A stretch of DNA of 64,000 nt. Source: Paraglaciecola chathamensis S18K6 (lineage in GTDB: Bacteria; Pseudomonadota; Gammaproteobacteria; Enterobacterales; Alteromonadaceae). The notes under the pieces were generated by a model, which was not told where the DNA came from, ran no database searches, and saw nothing but the letters and a program-made list of their open reading frames with translations. Shown piece by piece: positions 47,701 through 56,231 of this stretch. The DNA is taken from contig BAEM01000031.1 of NCBI GenBank assembly GCA_000314955.1, forward strand, positions 26,392 through 90,391. Reading direction: 5' to 3'. Position numbers and translations under genes: made by a program. Every line of letters starts with the position of its first letter. Positions within the stretch are counted from its first letter, which is position 1.

Positions 47701-50379
47701 GTGAAGTTTTTAAAGCCCGCATTTTTGATTCTTATCCTTGCTTTTGTCGTTGGTGTTGTCACGACTTTTGCCCTTTATTTTTACATGAAACCTGACCTAC
47801 CCAGTGTGGATATGCTCAAGGATGTGCGCCTGCAAACGCCTATGCGGGTATACACCCAAGATGGCAAATTGATTTCACAATTTGGCGTTAAACGCCGCAT
47901 TCCGCTTACCATTGAAGATGTGCCGCAAGATTTAATTAATGCTGTGTTAGCCACAGAAGATAGCCGTTTTTATCAGCATCCAGGGGTAGACCCTATTGGC
48001 ATGGCGCGGGCTGTGGTCAACCTAATTTTGACCGGTGAGAAAGGACAGGGCGGTAGTACTTTAACCATGCAGTTGGCCCGAGGGTTCTTTTTAACCCGAG
48101 ACAAAACCTACGTGCGTAAAATTAAAGAAATATTTATTGCTTGGCACATGGAGCAACTGCTGACTAAACAAGAAATATTAGAATTGTACTTAAACAAAGT
48201 TGAATTAGGACATCGCTCATTTGGCTTTGGTGCCGCCGCGCAGGTTTATTATGGCAAAACGGTAAATGAGCTGACACTAGCGCAAATGGCGACGATAGCA
48301 GGTTTGCCACAAGCGCCTTCGGTGCTTAATCCTATTAGTCGACCTGAGCGTTCAAAAGCACGTCGCCGCGTTGTTTTGCTACGTATGTTAGATGAAAAAT
48401 ACATTACGCAAGCACAATTCGACGAGGCCGTGAATGCTCCGATTACTGCCAAGAAACACGGAGCTGAAATCGAATTTTCGGCGCCCTACTTGGCAGATTT
48501 GATCTGGAATGAAATGGTTGAGCTATATGGCAAAGAAGAGGCCGAAACCGGCGGATATCAAGTATACGCCACCGTACCTTCTTCTACTCAATTAGCTGCC
48601 CAAAAAGCAATCCAGCGTAACTTACATGACTATGATGAGCGCCACGGTTACCGCGGCCCGGAGCAACAGTTGTGGATCCCTAAGGATTTACCGGCAACAT
48701 CTGATGACGACAAAGAGATAGAAGTGACATCGGCTATTTCCAATGAGCCTTGGGAAGAAGAGCGTATGCTCAGCTTCTTAGAAGACTATAAAACCTATGA
48801 AACTATGCGACCGGCGATCGTGGTCAAAGTAAATGAAAAAGACATTACCGTTTTTACCCGTGAAGGGCGCTACAGTGTTATCGACTGGGATGGGCTCGAT
48901 TGGGCACGTAAATACATAACGGACACCAGACAAGGTAATAAACCAGAAACAGCCAGTGATATCCTAACTGAGGGGTCGCTGATCCTTATTCGCCAGCGTG
49001 AAGATGATAAGCACTGGCAACTTACTCAGTACCCAGACGCCAGCAGCGCCTTTATCGCGCTTAACCCTCACAACGGTGCCGCTCAAGCGGTTATTGGCGG
49101 CTACAGTTTCTACCAAAGTCAATTTAACCGAGCCACGCAGGCAAAGCGTCAGGTTGGCTCGAACATCAAGCCGTTTATTTACTCCTCTGCGTTAGCCAAT
49201 GGATTTACCTTAGCCAGTATTATTAACGATGCGCCTATTAACCAGTGGGAGCGGGGGACGGGCAACGCGTGGCGACCTGAAAACTCACCACCTGAATACG
49301 ATGGGCCAATTCGCCTGCGGGTTGCCTTAGGTAAATCGAAAAACGTGGTGTCGGTGCGCTTGGTGCGCGCGGTTGGGCTTGAAAAAGTGCGCCAACACTT
49401 AACGCGCTTTGGCTTTGATTTATCTGAAATTCCCAATGATGAAACGGTGTCATTGGGTTCTGGCTCGCATACCCCATTGGAAGTCGCCACGGCCTTGTCG
49501 GTCATCGCAAACGGAGGCTTTTTAATTGAGCCGCATTTTGTTGAGCGCATAGAAGATGATTATGGGAAGGTACTTTGGAAAGCTAATCCAGTACAAGCAT
49601 GCGATCCGTGTGGTGATGCTCAAAAGCAAGAAACGGTTGAAGATACCACCACAGATACCATGGACATAGAAGCCATGCTCGCGGCCGAATTAAACGCAGA
49701 ACCATTTGCACAAAACGACGACAATGGAAGCAGCACTAACGACACACCTGAACCAATACGCTCAGCACCTAGAGTGCTGGATGAAGACAATGCCTTTTTA
49801 GTCGCAGAAATGATGCGTACAGCAGTAAAAACCAATGGTAACTGGAATAAAAAAACCTATTGGCAAGGGACTGGCTGGCGAGCGAGTAACTTACTGCAAC
49901 GAGCTGATATTGCCGGAAAAACCGGTACCACAAATGATTCGAAAGATACCTGGTTTAGTGGTTTTACCAATGATTTAGTGGCCACGGTTTGGGTTGGGTT
50001 CGATGACATGAGCCGCAGTTTAGGTCGGGCATCGCGTAACCAAAATCTAGTGAATAAGAACCCGCAAAAATTTAACTTTATCGGCAATGCCATGATAGGT
50101 GGTGAAGATGGCGCAAAAGCTGCCGAGCCAGCTTGGATCCGCTTCATGCAGCGCGCATTAGATGGCGTACCTGAAAAGAAACGCCCTATGCCCACAGACT
50201 TGGTCACAACGCGTATTGATCGCGCTTCGGGTAAGTTAACTCAGCATACTGACCATACATCCATGTTTGAGTATTTTATGCCGGGGACCGCGCCGACAAG
50301 TTATGTGAGCGACAGTGAGTTTGTTGACCCAGCAGACGAAAATGATGAACAAAGCAAACCACTTGAAGACATTTTTTAA
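47701..50379 (+). CDS. mrcA: Penicillin-binding protein 1A (bifunctional glycosyltransferase/transpeptidase)
   Basis: Polymerises and crosslinks peptidoglycan. The 892-residue protein begins with GTG. It has a membrane anchor (8-28), a GT51 domain (about 55-230; catalytic Glu in ATEDSRFYQHPGVDP, then GGSTLTMQLARGFFL), an OB-like insert (about 320-430) and a transpeptidase domain (about 450-800): active serine in VGSNIKPFIYSSA, SKN in LGKSKNVVSVR and KTG in AGKTGTTNDSKDTWF. The C-terminal tail is acidic. Divergent from pilM. Confidence 0.95.
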   Translation: MKFLKPAFLILILAFVVGVVTTFALYFYMKPDLPSVDMLKDVRLQTPMRVYTQDGKLISQFGVKRRIPLTIEDVPQDLINAVLATEDSRFYQHPGVDPIGMARAVVNLILTGEKGQGGSTLTMQLARGFFLTRDKTYVRKIKEIFIAWHMEQLLTKQEILELYLNKVELGHRSFGFGAAAQVYYGKTVNELTLAQMATIAGLPQAPSVLNPISRPERSKARRRVVLLRMLDEKYITQAQFDEAVNAPITAKKHGAEIEFSAPYLADLIWNEMVELYGKEEAETGGYQVYATVPSSTQLAAQKAIQRNLHDYDERHGYRGPEQQLWIPKDLPATSDDDKEIEVTSAISNEPWEEERMLSFLEDYKTYETMRPAIVVKVNEKDITVFTREGRYSVIDWDGLDWARKYITDTRQGNKPETASDILTEGSLILIRQREDDKHWQLTQYPDASSAFIALNPHNGAAQAVIGGYSFYQSQFNRATQAKRQVGSNIKPFIYSSALANGFTLASIINDAPINQWERGTGNAWRPENSPPEYDGPIRLRVALGKSKNVVSVRLVRAVGLEKVRQHLTRFGFDLSEIPNDETVSLGSGSHTPLEVATALSVIANGGFLIEPHFVERIEDDYGKVLWKANPVQACDPCGDAQKQETVEDTTTDTMDIEAMLAAELNAEPFAQNDDNGSSTNDTPEPIRSAPRVLDEDNAFLVAEMMRTAVKTNGNWNKKTYWQGTGWRASNLLQRADIAGKTGTTNDSKDTWFSGFTNDLVATVWVGFDDMSRSLGRASRNQNLVNKNPQKFNFIGNAMIGGEDGAKAAEPAWIRFMQRALDGVPEKKRPMPTDLVTTRIDRASGKLTQHTDHTSMFEYFMPGTAPTSYVSDSEFVDPADENDEQSKPLEDIF

Positions 50380-50567
50380 GGCATCATAGTAGTCAAATGT
50401 CAGTGCCGTTATTTAACGTAAATAACACTCTCGCACTTTCAATCAAAATGCTGTTAGGGTGGTCGATGTAAACTAGGACTTTCGATTGCGCTTAGCGGCA
50501 TTTTTTAATATTTCGCGTTTAAATTTTATGCGAAGGCTTTGTCTTCGCGCCAAACAGGACACTTTTT

Positions 50568-52262
50568 ATGAGTAGCTCAACGCCTAAAAGTGCGTTATAT
50601 ATTCCTCATTCAGGCCCATCTTTGCTTGAAACCCCTTTGCTCAATAAAGGCAGTGCATTTACCGCCCAAGAACGCGTAGCGTTCAACCTTACAGGTTTGA
50701 TTCCGCCGCGTTATGAAAGTATTGAAGAGCAAGTTGAACGAGCCTACATGCAGTATTCGAGTTTCAACGAACCGATCAATAAACATATTTATTTGCGCGC
50801 CATCCAAGATAATAACGAAACCCTGTATTACCGTCTTATCCAGCAGCATATTGATGAAATGATGCCGATCATCTATACCCCGACTGTGGGTGATGCATGT
50901 GAGCAATTTTCCGATATTTATCGCAGCTCTAGGGGCTTGTTTATTTCCTACTCTGAGCGTCATCAAATGGATGACATCATACGTAACGCCACTAAGCGTA
51001 AAGTGAAAGTTATCGTGGTGACCGACGGTGAACGTATCCTTGGGTTAGGCGACCAGGGCATTGGCGGCATGGGCATCCCTATCGGTAAGTTATCTTTGTA
51101 TACCGCGTGTGGGGGCATTAGCCCAGCGTATACCTTGCCTGTTATGTTAGATGTAGGTACCAACAACGAAAAGTTGTTAAACGACCCCATGTATATGGGT
51201 GCACGTCACAAACGTATCGGCCAAGCTGAGTACGACGAATTTGTCGATATGTTTATCAAAGCCGTATTAAAGCGCTGGCCTGAGGTCATGCTGCAATTTG
51301 AAGACTTTGCTCAGCCCAATGCCATGCCGTTGCTTGAACGCTATCGAGATAAAGTCTGTTGCTTTAATGATGACATTCAGGGCACTGCGGCTGTGACTGT
51401 GGGCACGATTTTAGCCGCCTGTAAAACCAAAGGTGAAAAACTAAGCAACCAGCGCGTGGTGTTTGTTGGAGCAGGTTCAGCGGGTTGTGGTATTGCAGAA
51501 CAAATCATCAAGCAGATGACCAGTGAAGGTATTTCTGACGCGCAGGCACGCAGCCAAGTCTTTATGATTGACCGATTCGGTTTGGTAACAGATGACATGG
51601 AAGGCCTACGTGATTTCCAATACCGTCTTGCACAGCCGTTAGCGCACCTAGTGACATGGCAAAAATCGGCTCAGTATCCGACTTTGCTTGAAACCGTCAG
51701 CCAAGTAAAACCCAGTATTTTAATTGGTGTGTCTGGGCAGGCCGGTTTATTCACTGAGCAAGTGATTAAAGAAATGAAGCGCCATTGTGACTTGCCGATT
51801 ATCTTCCCGTTAAGTAACCCGTCTCGTCAGGTGGAAGCACGTCCTGAGAATGTTATCGAGTGGACTAATGGTCAAGTGATCATCGCCACGGGTAGCCCGT
51901 TTAAGCCGGTAGAATACCAAGGTAAAACCTACCCAATTGCCCAGTGTAACAACAGTTATATCTTCCCAGGAATTGGCTTGGGTGTGCTAGCAGCTAAAGC
52001 CAGCCTTATTAGTGATGAAATGCTAATGGCCACCAGTGCTGCATTAGCCAATGCGTCACCTCTGGCCAGCGGCACAGGGCACGAATTGTTGCCACCGCTA
52101 ACAGGCATTGCACAGTTAAGTAAGAAGATCGCGTTTGACGTGGGTAAGGTTGCCCAGAAACAAGGCTTAGCGCTAGAAGTGAGCGATGAAATACTCACTG
52201 AGCGAATTGAAGGGAATTTCTGGCAAGCGGAATATCGCCCGTATAAACGAGTCAGTATCTAG
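50568..52262 (+). CDS. maeA: NAD-dependent malic enzyme (oxaloacetate-decarboxylating)
   Basis: Oxidatively decarboxylates malate to pyruvate, joining the TCA cycle to pyruvate metabolism. The 564-residue length and motifs fit the MaeA/SfcA type: [15 protein letters not shown] near 103, the signature [20 protein letters not shown] near 150, the metal-binding FEDFAQPNA and [16 protein letters not shown] near 245-275, and the NAD loop [16 protein letters not shown] near 300. A strong terminator follows. Confidence 0.95.
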   Translation: MSSSTPKSALYIPHSGPSLLETPLLNKGSAFTAQERVAFNLTGLIPPRYESIEEQVERAYMQYSSFNEPINKHIYLRAIQDNNETLYYRLIQQHIDEMMPIIYTPTVGDACEQFSDIYRSSRGLFISYSERHQMDDIIRNATKRKVKVIVVTDGERILGLGDQGIGGMGIPIGKLSLYTACGGISPAYTLPVMLDVGTNNEKLLNDPMYMGARHKRIGQAEYDEFVDMFIKAVLKRWPEVMLQFEDFAQPNAMPLLERYRDKVCCFNDDIQGTAAVTVGTILAACKTKGEKLSNQRVVFVGAGSAGCGIAEQIIKQMTSEGISDAQARSQVFMIDRFGLVTDDMEGLRDFQYRLAQPLAHLVTWQKSAQYPTLLETVSQVKPSILIGVSGQAGLFTEQVIKEMKRHCDLPIIFPLSNPSRQVEARPENVIEWTNGQVIIATGSPFKPVEYQGKTYPIAQCNNSYIFPGIGLGVLAAKASLISDEMLMATSAALANASPLASGTGHELLPPLTGIAQLSKKIAFDVGKVAQKQGLALEVSDEILTERIEGNFWQAEYRPYKRVSI

Positions 52263-52303
52263 CAAGCACCATTATTGCCGTTAAATAGTCAATATTGACT
52301 GAG

Positions 52304-52330
52304 AAACGCCGCATTCATTGCGGCGTTTTT
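52304..52330 (+). terminator. Rho-independent terminator after maeA
   Basis: AAACGCCGC and GCGGCGTTTTT pair around ATTCATT, with a T run. It lies 42 bases after the stop. Confidence 0.9.
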
Positions 52331-52360
52331 GTAGCTGTGCTTTTTTTATCGTTGAGCACT

Positions 52361-52388
52361 CTTATAGCTGAGCACTTATAGCTGAGCA
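52361..52388. repeat. Two-copy perfect tandem 14-mer
   Basis: CTTATAGCTGAGCA occurs twice in direct succession. Degenerate relatives (GTAGCTGTGC, GTTGAGCACT, GTGGCTGTGCAC) flank it on both sides, suggesting decayed or slipped repeats between maeA and rnpB. Confidence 0.75.
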
Positions 52389-52446
52389 TTTTTGTGGCTG
52401 TGCACTCACAGCTGTAACGTGAATAGTTAAAGGAGCGTAATCTAGA

Positions 52447-52475
52447 TTGTAACTCAGGGATAACCTGCGTAGAAT
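52447..52475 (+). promoter_or_regulatory. Sigma-70 promoter of rnpB
   Basis: TTGTAA (52447-52452) and TAGAAT (52470-52475) are separated by 17 bases. Eight bases of GC-rich discriminator (CCGCCTCC) lead to the predicted RNA 5' end at about 52484. A GC-rich discriminator is a usual mark of stringently controlled stable-RNA promoters. Confidence 0.7.
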
Positions 52476-52483
52476 CCGCCTCC

Positions 52484-52876
<393 letters not shown>

Positions 52877-53114
52877 ACACTCAGCCGCTGCCTAGTTATT
52901 AGGTGGCGGTACGAGTCATATTTTATCCCTCTTCTTTTACTTTATTCCTACAAATGTGTTTCTTCATTCAGTTTATAAGTATCTTGACGGCAAACATTGA
53001 ACTTTAGTCTAGGTTTGCCGTTTTACAGCGCATTATGCTAGCTAACTAGGATACAAAAGTTTATTTTTCTTATTAAGAACCCACTGCATCGAAGTAACAT
53101 ACTGTAGGTTTTTC

Positions 53115-54257
53115 ATGGTAAAAAAAATAATCAGTAAATTCAGGGAAAGAATACTGTCGGCTCCTCAGGTTGATTTGGGCCACAAGGACATGTTTCGTCT
53201 TGCGATGGAGCATTCAGCGATAGGTATGGCCTTGATTGCGCCAGACGGTACTTGGCTGAAAGTGAATAAAGCCGTCTGTAATATTGTGGGTTACAGCGAG
53301 CGGGAGCTGCTAGCCATTGATTTTCAAACGATTACCCATCCAGATGACTTACAGGCTGATTTAACCTTTGTAAAACAGCTGCTGGCCAATGATATTCAAA
53401 CCTACAATATGGAGAAGCGCTATTTTCATAAATCGGGCAGCTTGATATGGGCCAAGCTAACGGTTTCTCTGGTCAGAGATGACGCCCACCAACCACTTTA
53501 TTTTATTTCGCAAATTCAAGATATCACCGCCCAGAAGAAAAGTTCTGAAGCGTTACTTTCAGCGAAACAAGAAATGGAAGAGTTCGCTTACCGTGTCACT
53601 CATGACTTGCGCTCCCCGCTTAGCTCAATGGATTACGTCATGAATATGGTGGCCGAATATATTAAAAAAGGTGATTTACCTAAAGCGCTCAAGACATTGC
53701 AAGCCAGTCAAAATGGTATCGCTAAACTCAGTGATTTAGTCAGCGGTGTGCTCGATGTGAGTAAAATTAAGCTGCAAGATGAAGCCTCACTCCCCGTTGA
53801 TGTGTCAGATGTGGTGTATGAAACATTAGATGCACTGAGCCATATGGAAAACTTTACTCGGTTGGATATCAAAACCCAATTCGAATACATAGGAACACTG
53901 CAAACTAAACCCAATAAATTCACTCAGGTTGTGGATAATTTCATTTCCAATGCGATTAAATATCAAGATACCAGCAAAGCGAACTCTTTCATTCGGGTGG
54001 TAACCTACAAGACCAAGCATGAATTTGTATTAGAAGTGCAGGACAACGGGTTAGGCGTACCCTCTATACACAGAGATAAGCTATTTCAAATGTTTGAACG
54101 TTTTCACCCTAAAGCGTCGATTGGAACGGGGTTAGGTTTATACATGGTTAAGAAAAGTGCCGACTTGCTTGGCGGCCATCTTTCATATTCAGTGCCTGAG
54201 TCCGGAGACGGCTCTATTTTCCGTTTTTCATTGCCTTTACCCTCAAACGCTATCTAG
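53115..54257 (+). CDS. PAS-domain sensor histidine kinase
   Basis: A 380-residue cytoplasmic kinase without membrane helices: PAS with PAC extension (about 25-145; EHSAIGMALIAPDGTWLKVN, then QIQDITAQKK), dimerisation/phospho-acceptor domain (about 155-220; His in YRVTHDLRSPLSSMDYV) and ATPase domain (about 255-378; N box DNFISNAIKYQD, G1 VQDNGLGVP, G2 GTGLGLYMVKKSA). No response regulator gene is adjacent, so its partner is unknown. Its 3' end overlaps that of the convergent tetR by 15 bases. Confidence 0.92.
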   Translation: MVKKIISKFRERILSAPQVDLGHKDMFRLAMEHSAIGMALIAPDGTWLKVNKAVCNIVGYSERELLAIDFQTITHPDDLQADLTFVKQLLANDIQTYNMEKRYFHKSGSLIWAKLTVSLVRDDAHQPLYFISQIQDITAQKKSSEALLSAKQEMEEFAYRVTHDLRSPLSSMDYVMNMVAEYIKKGDLPKALKTLQASQNGIAKLSDLVSGVLDVSKIKLQDEASLPVDVSDVVYETLDALSHMENFTRLDIKTQFEYIGTLQTKPNKFTQVVDNFISNAIKYQDTSKANSFIRVVTYKTKHEFVLEVQDNGLGVPSIHRDKLFQMFERFHPKASIGTGLGLYMVKKSADLLGGHLSYSVPESGDGSIFRFSLPLPSNAI

Positions 54258-54851
54258 CTGACCTTGATAGCGAGACAGAAAAGTGGTGACGGATTGCTCA
54301 ATAATCTTCTCGACGGGCAGGGATTCAGGTGTTTCAAAACCGAATAAAACAGGGTAAAAAATAAATGACTTTAGCTGGTAAACAAACTGTTTGGCAGCGA
54401 ACGCTACATCCTCTATTTGTAGTGTGCTGGCGGCATTGGCATCTTGTAAAAAAACCTCTAAATAACGCATGCAACCAAACTGATTATTAGCGATATCTTT
54501 TGCCAGCTCTGCTTGCTGAAGCATTTGCATAAACGCTATTTTGGCGATGCGCAAAAAGTGTTGAGAGTTCAATAAGGCAACTTCTTGTTGGGCGATAACA
54601 GTTAGCTGAGCCTTGATTGATACCTGGGAGTCAAAGGTTACATCTTGTGCTTGGTCAAGGTGTTCAACCATGCGCCCAATGATCGCGTGAAAAAGCACTT
54701 CTTTGGTTGAAAAATGGTTGTATACAGTGCGTTTCGAGGCCTGTGCGGCTTTGGCAATTTGGTCCATGGTGGTGTGTTCAACGCCACTTTCAAAGAACAA
54801 CTGTTCTGCTGCATCGAGTATGTTGATACGTTTTTTGTCGGATAACTTCAT
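54243..54851 (-). CDS. TetR-family transcriptional regulator
   Basis: A protein of about 202 residues. The N-terminal helix-turn-helix (about 8-55) reads ILDAAEQLFFESGVEHTTMDQIAKAAQASKRTVYNHFSTKE; the C-terminal helical part (about 75-200) resembles the AcrR/YcdC-like ligand domain. The ATG at 54851 has AAGGAAGG upstream, unlike the upstream in-frame start at 54887, which falls inside a repeat element. It is divergent from the MBL-hydrolase gene, with palindromic sites between them, and close to an RND pump, so it may control either. Confidence 0.9.
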   Translation of the reverse strand: MKLSDKKRINILDAAEQLFFESGVEHTTMDQIAKAAQASKRTVYNHFSTKEVLFHAIIGRMVEHLDQAQDVTFDSQVSIKAQLTVIAQQEVALLNSQHFLRIAKIAFMQMLQQAELAKDIANNQFGCMRYLEVFLQDANAASTLQIEDVAFAAKQFVYQLKSFIFYPVLFGFETPESLPVEKIIEQSVTTFLSRYQGQLDSV

Positions 54852-54871
54852 CTTTGCCCTTCCTTTATGGC

Positions 54872-54961
54872 TAATACCAATCCGCATTAATAAGTGCCGG
54901 TCTCAGAGTGCGTCCAGCGGTTTTTGATTAAGGGATCAGTTATTAACGTGGAATGGTATAA
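54872..54961. mobile_element. MITE-like element with 25-bp imperfect terminal inverted repeats
   Basis: The left end starts TAATACCAATCCGCATTAAT and continues AAGTG. The reverse complement of the right end starts TTATACCATTCCACGTTAAT and continues AACTG; 20 of 25 positions match. The 40-base interior has no coding potential. The same 25-bp left end recurs perfectly at 63970-63994. Small non-coding size, terminal inverted repeats and dispersed copies are the marks of a MITE. A clear target duplication is not visible. It separates the tetR ribosome-binding site from the operator region. Confidence 0.75.
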
Positions 54962-54974
54962 ATACTACCTGATT

Positions 54975-55039
54975 AAAAGTAAACTTAACAGTTTACTTTT
55001 TGTTTTTCTGTGATAAGTTACACTCAGTAGTTTACTTTT
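54975..55039. promoter_or_regulatory. Probable TetR operator cluster
   Basis: AAAAGTAAACT (54975-54985) and AGTTTACTTTT (54990-55000) form a perfect 11-bp inverted repeat around TAAC. A third half-site AGTTTACTTTT lies at 55029-55039, immediately before the GGAGG ribosome-binding site of the hydrolase gene. Palindromes of this size between a tetR gene and its divergent neighbour are typical TetR binding sites. Inferred. Confidence 0.72.
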
Positions 55040-55050
55040 TTGGAGGCTGA

Positions 55051-56139
55051 ATGAGAATTCTCATTTCCAGCATAGTCATCATTGTGATGGGCAGTATTAT
55101 AGGAGCGTGGATCTTGAATAAAGAATTAGTGGCCACTTTACCCGAAGGGGAAGTGCAAAGTGCACATTTCCATAATGGTAAGTTTCGCAATTCAGTTCCT
55201 AGTGAACCGCCAACTTTTGGGAAAACGGTGGGAATTTTTGCGCGTTATTTTACCGAGAAAAAAATAGATGCCGTGCCTGATGGGCATGTGCCCATGCAAC
55301 AAGTTACCCGCGCCCAGCTTGATGCTCTAAGTGTTGATACAGTGCATTTTGTTAAGCTAGGGCATTCCTCTATCTTGCTTAAAATGTACGGTGAGTATTG
55401 GTTAATCGACCCGGTTTTCTCAAAGCGAGCATCACCGTTTTCTTTTATCGGTCCGAAGCGCTTTGAGCCCACTCCTATTAGTATTGATGAGCTGCCACCG
55501 ATTGATAAAGTATTGATATCACACAATCATTATGACCATTTAGACAAAGCCGCAATTAAATCACTAAATGCCAAAACAGCTGAGTTTCTGGTGCCTTTAG
55601 GAGTCGAAGGGGATTTGCAAAAATGGGGTGTGAATAGCGAGAAAATCAAACAATTTGATTGGTGGCAAGAATATCAAACAGAGCACGGACTCGTCGCATT
55701 TACCCCTACTCAACATTTCTCGGGGCGAGGTATTGGTGATGGCAACACTACCTTGTGGGGTTCATGGGTGATCAACACGCCCCAGAGCAGGTTTTATTTT
55801 AGTGGTGATTCGGGTTACTTCTCAGGTTTTAAAACGATCGGCGATAAATATGGCCCGTTTGATTTGACCTTTATTGAAACCGGTGCGTACGACAGCGACT
55901 GGGCTGACATTCACATGACACCAGAAGAGTCAGTACAAGCGCACATCGACTTGGCGGGTAAGGTGATGGTACCTATCCACAATGGCACGTTCGATTTGGC
56001 TTTTCATTCTTGGTACGAGCCATTAAACCGTGTAACAACTGCCGCTGATAAACAAAGGGTTAACTTGAGCACCCCGCTGTTTGGCCAAGTTTTCAATCTT
56101 GAGCAACCTCCGATCGCTACAGCATGGTGGAAGCAGTAA
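55051..56139 (+). CDS. MBL-fold metallo-hydrolase, NAPE-PLD/UlaG-like
   Basis: A 362-residue protein with an N-terminal membrane anchor or signal (residues 4-22) and a metallo-beta-lactamase fold (about 100-330). Metal ligands are in SHNHYDHLD (HxHxDH, near 153), TQHFSGRG near 224, FSGDSGYF near 250 and VPIHNGTFDLAFH near 308. The sequence resembles bacterial relatives of N-acyl-phosphatidylethanolamine phospholipase D, so a lipid or other envelope phosphodiester is a possible substrate. A GGAGG ribosome-binding site and a TetR-type operator precede it. Confidence 0.87.
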   Translation: MRILISSIVIIVMGSIIGAWILNKELVATLPEGEVQSAHFHNGKFRNSVPSEPPTFGKTVGIFARYFTEKKIDAVPDGHVPMQQVTRAQLDALSVDTVHFVKLGHSSILLKMYGEYWLIDPVFSKRASPFSFIGPKRFEPTPISIDELPPIDKVLISHNHYDHLDKAAIKSLNAKTAEFLVPLGVEGDLQKWGVNSEKIKQFDWWQEYQTEHGLVAFTPTQHFSGRGIGDGNTTLWGSWVINTPQSRFYFSGDSGYFSGFKTIGDKYGPFDLTFIETGAYDSDWADIHMTPEESVQAHIDLAGKVMVPIHNGTFDLAFHSWYEPLNRVTTAADKQRVNLSTPLFGQVFNLEQPPIATAWWKQ

Positions 56140-56190
56140 TACTGACGGGGTATTCTAGGAAGAGGTAATATTAATTAGCAGTTAAAAAAA

Positions 56191-56225
56191 AAGCCCGCCA
56201 AGATTAACTATCTTGGCGGGCTTTT
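56191..56225. terminator. Bidirectional rho-independent terminator between the MBL and RND genes
   Basis: AAGCCCGCCAAGA and TCTTGGCGGGCTT form a perfect 13-bp stem around TTAACTA, with T tails on both strands. It closes both convergent transcripts. Confidence 0.94.
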
Positions 56226-56231
56226 AGGTTC

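Noticed and set aside
52884..52908. Hairpin after rnpB (CCGCTGCCTA/TAGGTGGCGG) as terminator
   Set aside because: Two mismatches and no T run; the P1 helix plus T run of rnpB itself explains termination.
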